DNA of 64,000 nt from Mactromeris polynyma (Eukaryota > Mollusca > Bivalvia > Venerida > Mactridae), in assembly GCA_032209605.1 (NCBI GenBank), contig JASFXZ010000010.1, positions 11,181,385 to 11,245,384 on the forward strand. Reading direction: 5' to 3'. A program made the position numbers and the translations under genes. Positions 1 through 11,770 of this stretch are shown here, piece after piece. Under the pieces are notes generated by a model that made no database searches, was not told the origin of the DNA, and saw only the letters and a program-made list of their open reading frames with translations. Positions within the stretch are counted from its first letter, which is position 1; the number at the start of each line of letters is the position of its first letter.

Positions 1-56
1 TAAATAAGCCAATCAAAATGTCTCCTTTAAAATGCAGTCGGTGAACACAACAAAAA

Positions 57-470
57 TGGCTGAGTCAGACGCGTTCGAGACGCACATTAAGTTAAAAAAC
101 CCACCATCGAAGTTTAAATCGCCTGTGTGGCAACATTATGGCTTTTGATATGGCCAAGAAAGTATTATGCGGACGACCTGCAAGAATTTGCTACGCAGAT
201 GTAAGTTATAAAGCCGGTAACACATCAAACATGGCATCGCACTTAAAATGACATCATTCGATTTCATACAAAGTTCCACAACGTCAACAGTAGAGAGAGG
301 GGTACGTATTCTTACGAAGCGAAACAGTGATGGACAACCTAAAATAAGTGAAAGTTTTTGCCATCCTGTATTAAGTCCAAAGTCTAAAGCCTTGACAACT
401 GTAATTGGTTATTTCATTGCATTTGATATAAGACCATACTCAGTGGTTGAAAACTTTGGGTTTCTTACAA
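57..470 (+). pseudogene. Decayed ZBED/hAT transposase N-terminus fragment
   Basis: An ATG at 57 opens a short frame ending in VWQHYGF, the tryptophan/aromatic start of a BED-type zinc finger, and stops at once near 147. A shifted frame then reads ICYADVSYKAGNTSNMASHLK, resembling the second half of a BED finger. A third frame from 248 ends in IAFDIRPYSVVENFGF, a motif typical of ZBED-like hAT transposases just after the finger. At least two frame breaks and no catalytic domain show a dead fragment. The rest of the transposase is absent; the following sequence is AT-rich with TATCG-type motifs. Family assignment rests on these motifs alone. Confidence 0.7.
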
Positions 471-1596
471 ATTCAAATGTTTTTATGTTCTTTTGTTTTC
501 AAAATATATTTACTGTTAAAACTTGAATACATCTTTTGTTGTTTATTAACTGTATCGTATCGAAAAATATCGTATCGTACCTTGGTATCGCGATACGTAT
601 CGTATCGCAGAAGAAGTGTATCGTTACAGCTCTACTGAGAAGTGTCTCATTATGGAGAATGACAATTATATACAGACAGACCTTTCTTTCTGTAAGTTTT
701 TCCAAGATAAAAAGAAGCATTTAAAATCCAAGCAAGTGATTTTTTCCCAATCCAGACATAATTAATATTATTCCCAAAGGCTACATGTTTTTTTCTGTCA
801 TTGATTTGCTACTTTTTTAACATTTTTTTATGTCTGGAAATGTCTAAAACAATTGTACTATGTACTTTTCATACAAAATATACCTACATATATAGGCTTA
901 GTGTAACAGTTTTTAATTCTTTTACAAATGCTAAGTTTGATTTTTTCCCAAGTAAGACAATTTATAGGTGTCAGTTGTATTTCCAAAATGATGAAAAAAA
1001 AGGCCTGACTCAAGACTAGATTCCATAACAAATTGTAAAATAATATCTCGAAGCTTATCAAGGTAACCTGTATGATACGGACATAATTCTGTACTGAACC
1101 ATTGGCAGCTCAAGTAAGTGTGAATCATAAAGCAATGAGTGTGAAAGAAATAAAACATTGATCACGTAATTTGGCAACAAAACCATAACAGCTATCACTA
1201 CAAGTACAAACTCTGTCAGTGTGCAAAACATGTAACCCGTTGTTAACAGGTACAATACATGATTTCAAATATCAACACGAGTCATTAGGTAAAATCTAAT
1301 CTTAATTCATAAAAAAAATACATTTGAAAAGCAAAACAAAGTAAAACTCTGTACAAGATTAAACTTAATAGAACTAAAATATTGTCTAAAATCCCGATTA
1401 TTAGTAATATTAGCTAAAAAAGGTGTTTGCTTGCATACAAAACAGTTAACACAGAGGTTCCCTTTGACCAAACATAAGACATTGTCTTATTCATTTTCTA
1501 TATCTGGTTTCATTCACATGATTAAAACAACATTGAATTTTTTGATATTATACAAGCTGTCTATTAAATATCAGGAACAACCTACATTTAGTTATA
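471..1596. other. AT-rich stretch with no recognisable gene
   Basis: No convincing exon is seen on either strand. Positions 552-625 hold a cluster of TATCG/CGATA motifs around a small palindrome. Open frames here are short, lack splice context and look like chance. Confidence 0.5.
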
Positions 1597-2320
1597 CAGT
1601 TGAACCCCGTTATGTGGACATCGGTAATATCGACATTCCGGTTTAGTCGACATATTTGTAAAGTCCCGATTTTTGTCACTATATATTGTATATGGAAAAT
1701 GATTTATATGTCGACATTTCTATGTCGACAATTTCGGCTATGTAGACGCGATTTCTCTGGCCCAAAGAGTGTTTTCACACCTTAATGTACTTGTTTGTGT
1801 CGACATCCTCTCGACGTGATTGAAATTAAAAAGGTGTCAATTGACCGTGAAGAGATAAACAATTTTATCTCGACCTATTGTTTGTGTCACAATTAATTCG
1901 TTCACAGTTTGTAAAACTGATCTTTAAATTAACATCGTAGTTTGCAATATGATTGATAAGTGTCGCAGCGAATATTTACCAGTTTCAGTAAAGCTGATAA
2001 ATTCAGCCACTCGCCGTATATGATTAAATATTGTTGAAAAAAGGGCATTAAACCCGAAAAACAACATAAAAATCGACCATACACATATATTATATCTGTG
2101 ATATTATTTATTTAAAGTATACCAAATATCACGATTCAATTAGTTTTACAACACCTGCCGCAAAACACACGAGTGGTAAGTTTTACAACACCACCATAGC
2201 AAAAATATGTATATACAAGACAAGTAAGTTTGCCAGTACTGAAATCAGATGTGTCGACATTCGGATATGTCGACATATTTTATCACGTCCCTGTAATGTC
2301 GACATAACGGGTTTCGACTG
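1597..2320. mobile_element. TA-flanked pogo/Tigger-like DNA element
   Basis: The left end starts CAGTTGAACCCCGTTATG and the right end, read in reverse complement, starts CAGTCGAAACCCGTTATG. Both are flanked by TA. TGTCGACAT motifs recur inside both termini. The TA duplication and CAGT terminus fit the Tc1/mariner superfamily, pogo/Tigger branch. No transposase frame is present, so this is non-autonomous. Confidence 0.75.
1990..2075 (+). repeat. SINE 3' tail fragment
   Basis: The stretch includes CGCCGTATAT and GGCATTAAACCC close to an A-rich end. It matches the tail of the better preserved SINE copy at 59528-59748. The tRNA head is missing. It lies inside the pogo-like element, so it was captured or inserted there. 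Confidence 0.55.
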
Positions 2321-2856
2321 TACTGATAAAATGTCAATTATGACAAATCTTTAACATTCATGTAAAATATATGAAGTACTTGCCTATATACATATTAAAC
2401 AATAATTATAAAATTCACTAAAGATTTTTTCTAAATTTGGTTGCAAAGGCAAATCCATTTTCTTTCAATTCATTTTAGCAGCTTGGGTAAAGGGTCCTGC
2501 CAGTATCATTCCTGTGAAGTCCTGTGAGCAAGACCAACCCATTAATTCTGATAAAATTCACCCAGTGTTGATATACAAGGACTGACAACAGATGACAAAC
2601 GATCACATAAGAAAAATTCACTCAACCTGAGAATTAGGTGAGCCAATAAAAAGTTGACATTAAAATCCTCACGGAGTGTAGTCAATGTCACAGAACAGCA
2701 CAGAGAAATCCCTCTGGTGTATTTATTACATGCGGCATAAATCCTCCAAGTCCGAGTCATCCGCAGAAACCAACACATTTTTGGAGAGAGCTATCCCGAA
2801 ACAGAAGGAACCATTTTTATCACATTCACAACAAATACGGATCAATTACACCCTAT

Positions 2857-3010
2857 TCAGTTTGCAGGTCGTCTATTTTCCACTTCCACAACAACAGTTT
2901 GTGCTAACACATCGTAAGCTGCACGGTTAAATCGAAAGAAGAATACTGTGAAACAAGCAGGAAAGAAAAATGCTAAACTGAAGTTCTTTATAATGGATCT
3001 TATAAGGGCA
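2857..3010 (-). CDS. FAM8A1: FAM8A1 exon 5 (C-terminus and stop)
   Basis: After acceptor TTTCAG the exon reads IKNFSLAFFFPACFTVFFFR and then FNRAAYDVLAQTVVVEVENRRPAN with TGA at 2859-2857. The NRxAYD motif is the conserved end of FAM8A1/RDD proteins. Confidence 0.9.
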
Positions 3011-6000
3011 CTGAAAGAAAACAACAACATTGAATTAGTATACAGACAAACAGAAACTCAAAAACCTAATATTTTCAGAACATGACTCAGAAAATTGTGT
3101 GATTATAATGTTATATATAGTATCTATTACAAGTTGCAAAATTGAACTAAACATGTTTAGAACAGTAACTGAGTTATAAGAAAATATTCAACATTTTTTC
3201 CAAATCAGTTTTAAACACAACTGCATAAAATGGTGAATTATGATTCGTAAATCAATATTACTTTATAAGCCCACAGATCAAAATATGTAAATCATTTTAA
3301 ATGTCACCTGCCAAAATGATGTATGCCATAAGGGATTACAAAACATACTGGTCAAAAATATTAACCAGTCATTTCTTATTTTGAGAACCTTCATTAATCT
3401 GAATGAATCGTAAAATACTATAGCTTACTGCAATCAAAAGAAGATATATCCAGTAGTTTTTAGAAACTGCTTGAAATAATACTGGCAGGTTCTCAATAAC
3501 GAGTATATGATCATAAGGAATCACTTGACAAGCAATGGTACTTACTTAATAAATCCCGGATTTCTGGCACCAACAACTACAATATGACCATTCCTAGCAT
3601 CTCGCACTTCAGAAAATGAAACAACTTTTAGTTGCATTATCTTTTTTCCTGGTGTAGCCCCACCTACAGATCCAGCATATCCCCGTCTTAAACACATCGC
3701 CTGCAGAAAAACATTCATAACAATATTTAACACATTAATCTGACAACATATCAAACTTAACTAGAAATGAGGCCATATGACACAGATGCCCCAACTTGCA
3801 GCCATTGTCACAAAAGCAAATTCTATTATTCTGCTCATAGTTTGTGAATGGGCAGGGCTCTAGCGAGGGGGTGACTTGAGTGAAGTGGTCACCTAAAATT
3901 GTCAGACTTTGCTAGATCAAAGCGAAATTGACTTCGCAGACAATTTTGGCGAAGTTACAGACGCTGTAAATCAGTTGACAAATCAGACATTAGATTTTGT
4001 GACGGACGGAAGGACAGACAGAGGGACAAGGGCAAAGAGATTGTCACAATGTTCTCTCCTCTTCTATATTCCTTCTGTAGTACAATTATTTGTATTAACG
4101 ATGTCTTAGCCAATTTAATAATAATGCTGTCCCAGATGAAGCCCATTCAAATCTTCAACGACCAGACAAGCAAGATTGATCTTTCAGTGAATACCATGAG
4201 TAAAGTGATTTATGCTCTGATGCCAAACATGGTAACTGTCTTGCCCCAATCACCGAGCAGCCTTACTTTTCAATCACAATAAAAAATGGCAAATATCCCC
4301 TGATAATTTGTAATCAAATTTGTGACATTAATTAAGTTATCAACAACAACTTTTTTTTTTTACAACTTTACTTTTATTTCACCCACGTATACATGTATAC
4401 AGTAAGGGGATATGTACAAGTACATCAATACAATGTCTTGACCGGAAAAATCTGAATTCTGATACAGACCAAGAGTCACATACCTCTACTAATGTAATAC
4501 ATAATCTGTTGACAACTTCCAGTGCAATTAGTTCTGATGTAAGACTGAACATTTTATCATAATCTAACTCTCCAAAGTCAGAAAGAATTGGTAACTGTGC
4601 CTCTAAATCTAAAATGTTTTCTTCCCTGAAATTATAAATATTGTAACTTAGACAACAATGAGCTAGAAAAAGTCTCAGAAACAGTGAGAAACTAAAACAA
4701 AATTTAAGTTTCACCTATCTTTAATAGAACTTGGACCAGTGTAATTAAATATAAAGGAAGCAAATACATCACTTTAACAAGCAAACATGCAGCGTTTCTG
4801 GTGAATGTTACATTTATTTCTATGCTTTACCTGAGAAACTAGATAATACCCTTGGTTATCTATTTATGAACAGGGCACCCTTATATCATTCTTCAGAATC
4901 ATTTAAATTCTGACCACTGGTTTCAGAGCAGAACATGTAACTTTTTAATGTATGAAGTTTTGCCATGATAACCACAAGTTTTACTGAAATTTTAAAGCAA
5001 CTGTTGATGGATGGAAGGTTGGAAGGAGACAAAAGCACAACTTAACCATTAGCATAAGTGGTAACTCAAGGGGTTCCACTAGGTGCTGAATCGCGAGGGT
5101 CATTTTGATAATTTCTTTTAGTTTTATAGCCAAATTAACTGTAACTAGAAAAATTTACCCTTCACAAGTTCAGCCACCAAGAATTCTTAGGGTCAAAATG
5201 TGGCTTTTTGGAAATTCCAGGGGTCAAAGGGTCAACTCCAGGGTAAATGGACCCCTATGACTGATCAATGAGTTAAAAATAAACAAGTGATGGACTTAAA
5301 GAATAATTCATAGATTATAATGCGTGTATTTCTGAATGCTCTTTATCCAAGTTGAACACAATTCTATAAATTGGAAAAGTAGTTTCTTTAAATCCATTAT
5401 AAATTAGAAAAACTCTTTAAAAAATATTTAAATTTACACATCATCAAAAATAAGTTAGTAACATACATGTATCCCATTTGTTTCAGCACAGCAACTGTGA
5501 CTAGAATTTTTGTATAAAACAACAACACAAAGTCAAGAAATTCAGCAACAACTCTTCGCCATAACATTGGTACCTTATAATGTGTACCTACAGTAAAAGA
5601 AAAGAAAGTTTAAAAAATATACACAATTAAATAAAACATGATTAATAATTTTAATTTAATTGTCAAACGTTGAGACTTCATAATCATGTTACTTTATTAT
5701 TAGAAGCAGCATCGAACGTTTTTCTTTTAAACATTTAACAAGGATTCGAACATACATAATTTCATTGCTGTCAATATAGAGAAACTACTGTATAGTCTGC
5801 ATGCCAGAAATCTGTCATGGCATGGGTTTTTTTTTTCAGTGGATGAAGCTCAGCTAAGACAATCGGTAACACAAATTTCACAATGATTTACATTAATAAT
5901 TACAAGGCAGTGGCTACGGGTCCGTACCTCTAGAATCGGATTCTAGGGGTACAGGAGTCCCGTACTCGTAGATATCCTTCATAGGATAGACTACGGGTAC

Positions 6001-9000
6001 GGGAGTTTTATAAATACACATACTCCTATCAAATAAGTTAAAGATATTAAAACAAATATCAGTATATACGCTATATAAATGTTTATATTTTGTTTGTCGT
6101 TAATTATACGACGAAACTGCCATTGTGGTTGATACTAAAACAAGTGTTGTGTTGCGGAATATCGTTGTCGTCTTGGAAAATAACGTGCCAAATATTTAAT
6201 TCCAATTATGTCATTACAATAATTTGTTGCATAAAACAAAGTATTGTCTTGACATATTGCAAACATGTGCATTAAAGTGCGTTTTATCAGTTTTTGCCAT
6301 CGCAAATTAAAATTAATATCTGGGTTGGATTAATGATTGCAAATAATTGTTTAATAAGACGACAACTCCTGTACCCGTAGCCTATCCTTGGTATGATATC
6401 TTATATCTACGAGTATGGGACTCCCATACCCCTAGAATCAAATTCTAGAGGTAACCGGTCAACTCGTACCGTAGTCAACTCGTACCGTTTTTGGTCAACT
6501 CGTACCGTGGTCAGCTCGTAGCGTAGTTAACTCGTACCTTTGTCAATTTAACTTGTACCTTTGTCAATTTTTACCTGTTTTGGTCAACTAGTACTTTAAT
6601 ATTTGGTCAACTCGTACCTTATATAACTTTAATCTGTATACTAATGCATATTTTTAGTGCTTTTTTCAGATATCATTTAGGATTGACATCAGTTATTGTG
6701 AACATTTTGCCAGAGGAAGCCTAGGAAAATGATACTCATCAATACATCAATTGGTGCATTTATTTGTATACTTTATCGTTATCAAGATCGTTTGTTCCAA
6801 GAAATTGTACATTATACATTAATATAAAAAGAGATATTAATTAGCATAAAAAATGACTTGAATTAGGCTTAAATTAAAATTAGGTTTGTTTGCCCTTTAC
6901 CGACCGACCCGAGATTTGGCCGCCGACTCAAATAATTTTATTGCAAAATTCGGATTTTAATTTTTTTTTTTTTTTTTTTTTTGGTTATAAACCCGACTAT
7001 ACACCATTATGTCACACTACGATGTGTGCAGTTGGTTCTTCTTAGTTACAAAACAATGACTATTTTTGTTTCATTATGTTTGCCTTATGATAACTTCCTC
7101 TTGCTTAGAAAAACTTTGGAACCCAAAGTTAGAAAAAAGTATGACACAAAAATGGTCATAGTTGCCCTTATAATATTTTCATCAACAATTATTGATGCCT
7201 CGTGCTCATACTCACTCAAACAGACGGGCTATATAAAGTATTAAAAATAAGTACACATAAAAGTGTCAATTTTGATTTCATTTTACCAACATTATTTTTT
7301 TCTGAATTGATCCAAGCTTTTGTTAACCATGTTTTTGACAACCACATGTCATTTAATCGTATCTTTTTAATATTTACAATTATTTTACTGTACCCGCCCA
7401 CCCAATGTACCATGTGCCAAAATTACCACGCACGAACAATACATTTCGACTAAAACATATTAAAATTTCCACAATAAAATAAAATATTTTTCCTACCTAC
7501 CTACCCACCTCTAAAATCTAGGGTCGGTAAAGGGCAAACAAATACTTTTTTAATTATGGCCTTAGGCCACACCTTTTTTATTTCTTGGTTTACAAGAATT
7601 TTTTGAAAAAAGTTAGACTGGTAGGTCGAAAAAAAAAAAAAAAAAAAAAAAAAGATTGATCTCAATTTGTATTTCACAACGTGGCTGCATCTGTCATCCA
7701 AAAATATTTACTTCAAAGACTTAGCCAGCGACTTCAAACATCTTTGATGTTTATTCTTGTTGAAAATTAAATTGTTGTCACAAGAATTGCAACACAGACA
7801 ATAAGTACCTGGATTTGACCTACTTTAATATTGATTTTGTGCTGGTGAATTTTCAGAAAATAGCAGACTTGTGTACACATAAAATGTCATGATGACGTAT
7901 TTTTTCTGTGAAAATTTCTTTACATGGGATTATTTGATGGCCGTTTTTGGAATAACTTTTATTATTAACCATATTTTTTTGGTTGAATTAATATCTTACA
8001 AGATTGCTTTTTACATTAGGGTAAGTTAAAGTTATGGTACTTATTGTAAACATCCGAGAATTTATTGTAAACTTGCCACGAGTATGTGAAGAAATTACGC
8101 TTCCGCGAGTGCAGCGTAAAATCGCTACCTGTGATGTTTTAAATGCAGTTTATGCAAAAACTTTATAATTATAGTAACCCAATTTTTTTTAAATGCTTTA
8201 GCTTAATGAAAGAGCGATCTTTTCATAAGAATAAATTAGAATGTCCGAATTTTACGAAAAAAATTATAGTGGTTTAAAAACAAGTGATTGAAAACGCGTG
8301 ATCATGGAGATGGTATTAGGGCGTGAAATTGAGTGATCATGGAGATGGTATTAGGGCGTGAAAACGAGTGATCATGTCATTTTAATATATATATATATAA
8401 CACTTGTTTAATATTCAAGTCGAAATGTCAGTTCTTCTGTTTTTTTGTTTTTTTTCACGGCATCGGGAGGAAAAAAATCCGAAATCGTATTTTTATTTTT
8501 TTTCCACTTTTGCAAAAATTACCTTCGCCGGTTTTGTAAACCAATAAATAAAAAATGTGTGGCCTTACGAAGGTTTGAGTTGACCAACTGGCGTTATATG
8601 CCGTCTACTAAGTAATGATTTACGGTACTGTGAAAGTTTGATATGTTTACACAGGTCACAAATGAACCACACAATACAGGAAAAGCTTACTTTTAATCAT
8701 ATTAACTCTATTAATAAGTGTTTGTATGACTTGAATATGACTTGTTTTACCGAAGGTACGAGTTGACCAACTGGTATTAGCTGCTGCATAATTAGTACTG
8801 ACAAACATTACCAGTATAGTTATACTGTTCAAAATTGTTCACCGAATACAGGAAAATACAGTAACACTTAATTATATAATGAATAACTGTTAATACTAAC
8901 TGTTAAAAAAATGAAGGTACGAGTTAACTACGGTACGAGCTGACCACGGTACGAGTTGACCAAAAACAGTACGAGTTGACTGGAAACCATTCTAGAAGTA

Positions 9001-9575
9001 CAGACCCGTAGTCACTTCCTAATTACAAACTTCATTTGATTTATAACTTATAAGACAAGATTTCTATGCTTATAAGCCCACAAGAAGTTCAGACTGAGGG
9101 CGCATCAGCCTTGAACACCAAAATGTACTGAGGCATATGATATATAATATTATATACCGCAATATAACTTATTTATAAGGTAAGCTAGTATACCTTCAAC
9201 GTTAGAGTTTGTTGGAATCGATCCATTCTGGTGATGATGATGATGACGAAAACCATGAGCAATGTTCCCATTTGATTGAGTAGGTGCAGCATTAACCTGG
9301 TTAAAAGACAAGCTCTGTGGCACTGATGACAGCATCTGAGATTGAAATGAACTAAACATTGTCATCATTCTGTATTGAAACAGCCAACAGTGTAACACTT
9401 GTGCATACTCCCGCATATTTGTATACTGCATGTCTGGTTGCTGAGCATTTTGTCCATACATATTGTAAGGATACTGTGAATTCCGACTAGTTCCACCGAT
9501 GTTTTCCTCACTCTTTTCGTCATTTTTCCTACTTTTTCCATCTTCTTGAGAAATATTTTCATTCTTGGCAGCCAT
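2857..9575 (-). CDS. FAM8A1: FAM8A1 orthologue (RDD-domain membrane protein), complete five-exon gene
   Basis: FAM8A1 is an ER membrane protein known to associate with the HRD1 ubiquitin ligase in ER-associated degradation. Five exons join in phase: 9575-9194, 5587-5467, 4625-4484, 3700-3546 and 3010-2857, giving 317 aa from ATG 9575 to TGA 2859-2857. Residues 1-127 are polar with a His-rich run (about 110-115) and an amphipathic EYAQVLHCWLFQY segment. Residues 129-317 form the RDD domain: RRVVAEFLDFVLLF in the first helix, the diagnostic GGATPGK in exon 4, and FFFRFNRAAYDVLAQTVVV near the C-terminus. All junctions use GT-AG. Intron 1 (3.6 kb) is nearly filled by a nested transposon. The match to vertebrate FAM8A1 in order and motifs is strong. 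Confidence 0.93.
3546..3700 (-). CDS. FAM8A1: FAM8A1 exon 4 (GGATPGK motif)
   Basis: The exon contains GGATPGKKIMQLKVV, the signature loop and strand of RDD proteins. Acceptor CTGCAG and donor GTAAGT flank it. It ends in phase 2 after PGFIK. Confidence 0.92.
3779..3870 (+). repeat. Dispersed repeat (family also at 17020 and 42300)
   Basis: GACACAGATGCCCC with TTGTCACAAAAGCAA a few bases on recurs at 42300-42345, and in reverse orientation near 17030-17065. It lies in FAM8A1 intron 3. Confidence 0.5.
4484..4625 (-). CDS. FAM8A1: FAM8A1 exon 3 (RDD domain)
   Basis: The exon encodes an acidic loop (EENILDLEAQLPILSDFGEL) and then a hydrophobic segment ending ALEVVNRLCITLVE. Acceptor TTTCAG and donor GTATGT are clear. 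It ends in phase 0. Confidence 0.9.
5467..5587 (-). CDS. FAM8A1: FAM8A1 exon 2 (first RDD helix)
   Basis: The exon reads HYKVPMLWRRVVAEFLDFVL and continues through a hydrophobic helix to KQMGY. Acceptor CTGTAG precedes 5587 and donor GTATGT follows 5467. The split Gly codon at its start restores the phase of exon 1. Confidence 0.9.
6454..8987. mobile_element. Second-level insertion with tandem GTCAACTCGTACC termini
   Basis: The left end carries repeated GTCAACTCGTACC units (6456-6620); the right end carries the same units inverted (8918-8985). The flanks read ATTCTAGAGGTA on the left and ATTCTAGAAGTA on the right, a likely target duplication within the terminus of the older element. Terminal arms made of tandem subunits are foldback-like. 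Confidence 0.6.
6886..7541. mobile_element. Third-level insertion with TTTGTTTGCCCTTTACCGAC termini
   Basis: TTTGTTTGCCCTTTACCGAC begins at about 6886, and its inverse GTCGGTAAAGGGCAAACAAA ends at about 7541. The inside is AT-rich with a long T tract. No coding capacity is seen. Confidence 0.5.
9194..9575 (-). CDS. FAM8A1: FAM8A1 exon 1 (start codon)
   Basis: ATG at 9575-9573 begins MAAKNENISQ. The exon ends in phase 1 before the donor GTATAC (9193 downward). It encodes the polar cytosolic N-terminus with a five-His run. The frame continues open to 9150 only by read-through into the intron. Confidence 0.92.
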
Positions 9576-10639
9576 CTTTGCGGTTACTCATGTTTTCAAC
9601 ACATCATGAAAAATGGTAAGTGCAATTCTCAGATGAGACAATCTCCTACGCAGTGACTTCCCCTTAACGTAGCGTAATCGAGTAACCGGTACGCGGAGTT
9701 TGCAGCGTAGTATCTTAAACGCGTAATGTAGCTAAATGTAGCAACACGTAGCTAAAATGTAGCAACATGTAGCTAAAATGTAGCACAATGTTGCAGTTAA
9801 AGGGCAAAATGTAGTGACTTTTAGCAAATGTTATGCTATTAAATATTATAAATGCTAAAATATTACATTTTGCGGACTAACTGGGGCTAGGAAAATACGT
9901 CGAATAACGAGCAAAATGTAGATCTAGTGAACCTTACCGAGTACATGAAGTACTTGGTGCAAAATACAAACGTTGATTAAGGAGCAAAATGTAGAGATTT
10001 TTAGCATGAGAGAGATAGTCTTTTAACAAAGGTAATTGAAATTCAATCTTGCAAACGTTGAAAGATATCAAAAATGTTGCGAAATATTGCAAAATACGAC
10101 GATTAAGGAGCAAAATATTGAGTCCTTAATTGCGTTATATGGCAAAATGTTGCGATAAAAGGACAAATGTAGAGAATTGTAACTAATTTGGTTGAAATTT
10201 AATATTTTAAAACATGTGGTTAAGTATAGCGGAATTTTGCTACATTTTTCCGGTTGACTTTACATTATTAATTATTTAGGTTATTTATTTTAGGTTATTT
10301 TTTTCGTATTCTGAAGTTAATAATTTAGTTACTGAGAGCAAGGGCATACTGAGTCTGCTTGTTTCTTCGCGCTGGACTATACACAATGTGTTTGGTTGTT
10401 GTTATGTATGTGCATGTAATGGTTAACATTGTTCCCTGTAGCTACTTATTCTCTCTCTACTTAGTCAATGTATGTGTGTTGGAAATCAATGACCATATAG
10501 CGATTAAGAGAGGTTAGCTAGCTGCTAAGTCGATTTAAACCCCCAGTATTTTTACTGACAGCCACAAGGCTGTAAATCGCTGTATGGTTATTATTTAGAA
10601 CTACAGTAGAATTCCGCTATTAAGACCCGTATCAACATA

Positions 10640-10900
10640 TTGTTGCTAGCTCCGTGATGTATTCCATCCATTTACCCCCCCCCCCTGTTTGTCTTCCTTA
10701 ATTCTCATTAGGTTGTCCTTTATGGTCGACCAGGGCATTCCTTGCGCCCCTGTTCCCTTGCATATTTACCCTTGCTCCTCCTCAATACCTGATGTTTTGT
10801 GGACTGTTATAATACGTATTCCCGAATGTCTGTGTCGGGAGGCATTGTCTTGTGTATGTGGCGTTCCCTGTAGCAACTGACTTTCTCTTTTGTTATCTGC
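10640..10900 (+). repeat. Dispersed repeat, inverted copy at 31005-31190
   Basis: Shared landmarks are GGCGTTCCCTGTAGCAACT, GGAGGCATTGTC, and a stretch with CAGGGCATTCCTTGCGCCCC. The copy at 31005-31190 is on the opposite strand. Short open frames here are fragments of this repeat, not a gene. Confidence 0.65.
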
Positions 10901-11369
10901 ACGATTTCTATGCGTCTAATACTGACTGGATTTTCGGACACATGTACTCGGACATATTTAAACCATATGTCCGTGACATGTAATAGCAAATTATGTATAT
11001 GTTTGTCCCGCATGCGTTATCTGTCATTTGTCCGACCGTACGTCTGTCAGTCGTTCACGCTTAAAATTGCTATATTTACCAAGGGAGAAGCACCGGGTCA
11101 CGTACATGTACACGCAATGAATAATGCATGAGATACGTAAAATGGATCATAAAGAAAGTCACGATATCAATTATCTAGATATCGAGGTATAAGGTAAATG
11201 TACACACACAGAATGGTCTGTGAACATTTTCGGTGCAGCTGTATCCATTACGTCACAGCAGTGCGTAACCCAATCAAATCAAAAGTAAATCCAACTTATG
11301 GACAGTCGAAATGAGCTTGTAAAATGGACGCTGATTTGTTAAAATCTACACGCTGTACACGCTGGTCTG

Positions 11370-11770
11370 TAAAACAGGATTAATGTTCGCTGAAATCCCG
11401 TTTGCTTTAAAATTGTATAAGAACTTTCTTGACTAATCAAGAGGACTACGGGATCTTTCACCCGGCGATTCGAAAGGTTTAATACCTTTGCTATTGTTTT
11501 AAGAAGATAGGTACAATTATTATTTATTATACCGCGTATATTATCGTTAAAAATTAGACAAGAAATATGCCTTAATTTCGTATTAATGAATATGTTAAAA
11601 AAACTAATGCCGTACTAGTGATTTTTGGAAATCTCTGAAAGGTCAATGAACAATGCCACATTGGTCCTGTAATTGTGTTGGATGGCCATTTATTTACGTG
11701 CTTTATTAAATTCTATTGACCATGTAACAAACTATTTCTATCATGCATGCTATACACCTGATAACCTTTT
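11370..11770 (+). repeat. Repeat shared with 40735-41140
   Basis: Landmarks common to both copies are AATCAAGAGGACTA, CAATTATTATTTATTATACC and GGAAATCTCTGAAAGGTCAA. Both copies lie on the same strand and inside long-inverted-repeat elements. Confidence 0.6.

Larger units (their letters stand above)
5906..9019. mobile_element. Nested inverted-repeat transposon filling FAM8A1 intron 1 (9-bp target duplication)
   Basis: The outer termini read GGCAGTGGCTACGGGTC and, in reverse complement, GGAAGTGACTACGGGTC. Both are immediately flanked by the 9-bp direct repeat TAATTACAA (5897-5905 and 9020-9028). A 9-bp duplication suits Mutator-like or foldback elements. The left part (5906 to about 6455) is itself an inverted repeat with roughly 95-bp arms. 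A second element interrupts its right end and a third is nested in that one. No transposase frame was recognised. Confidence 0.72.
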
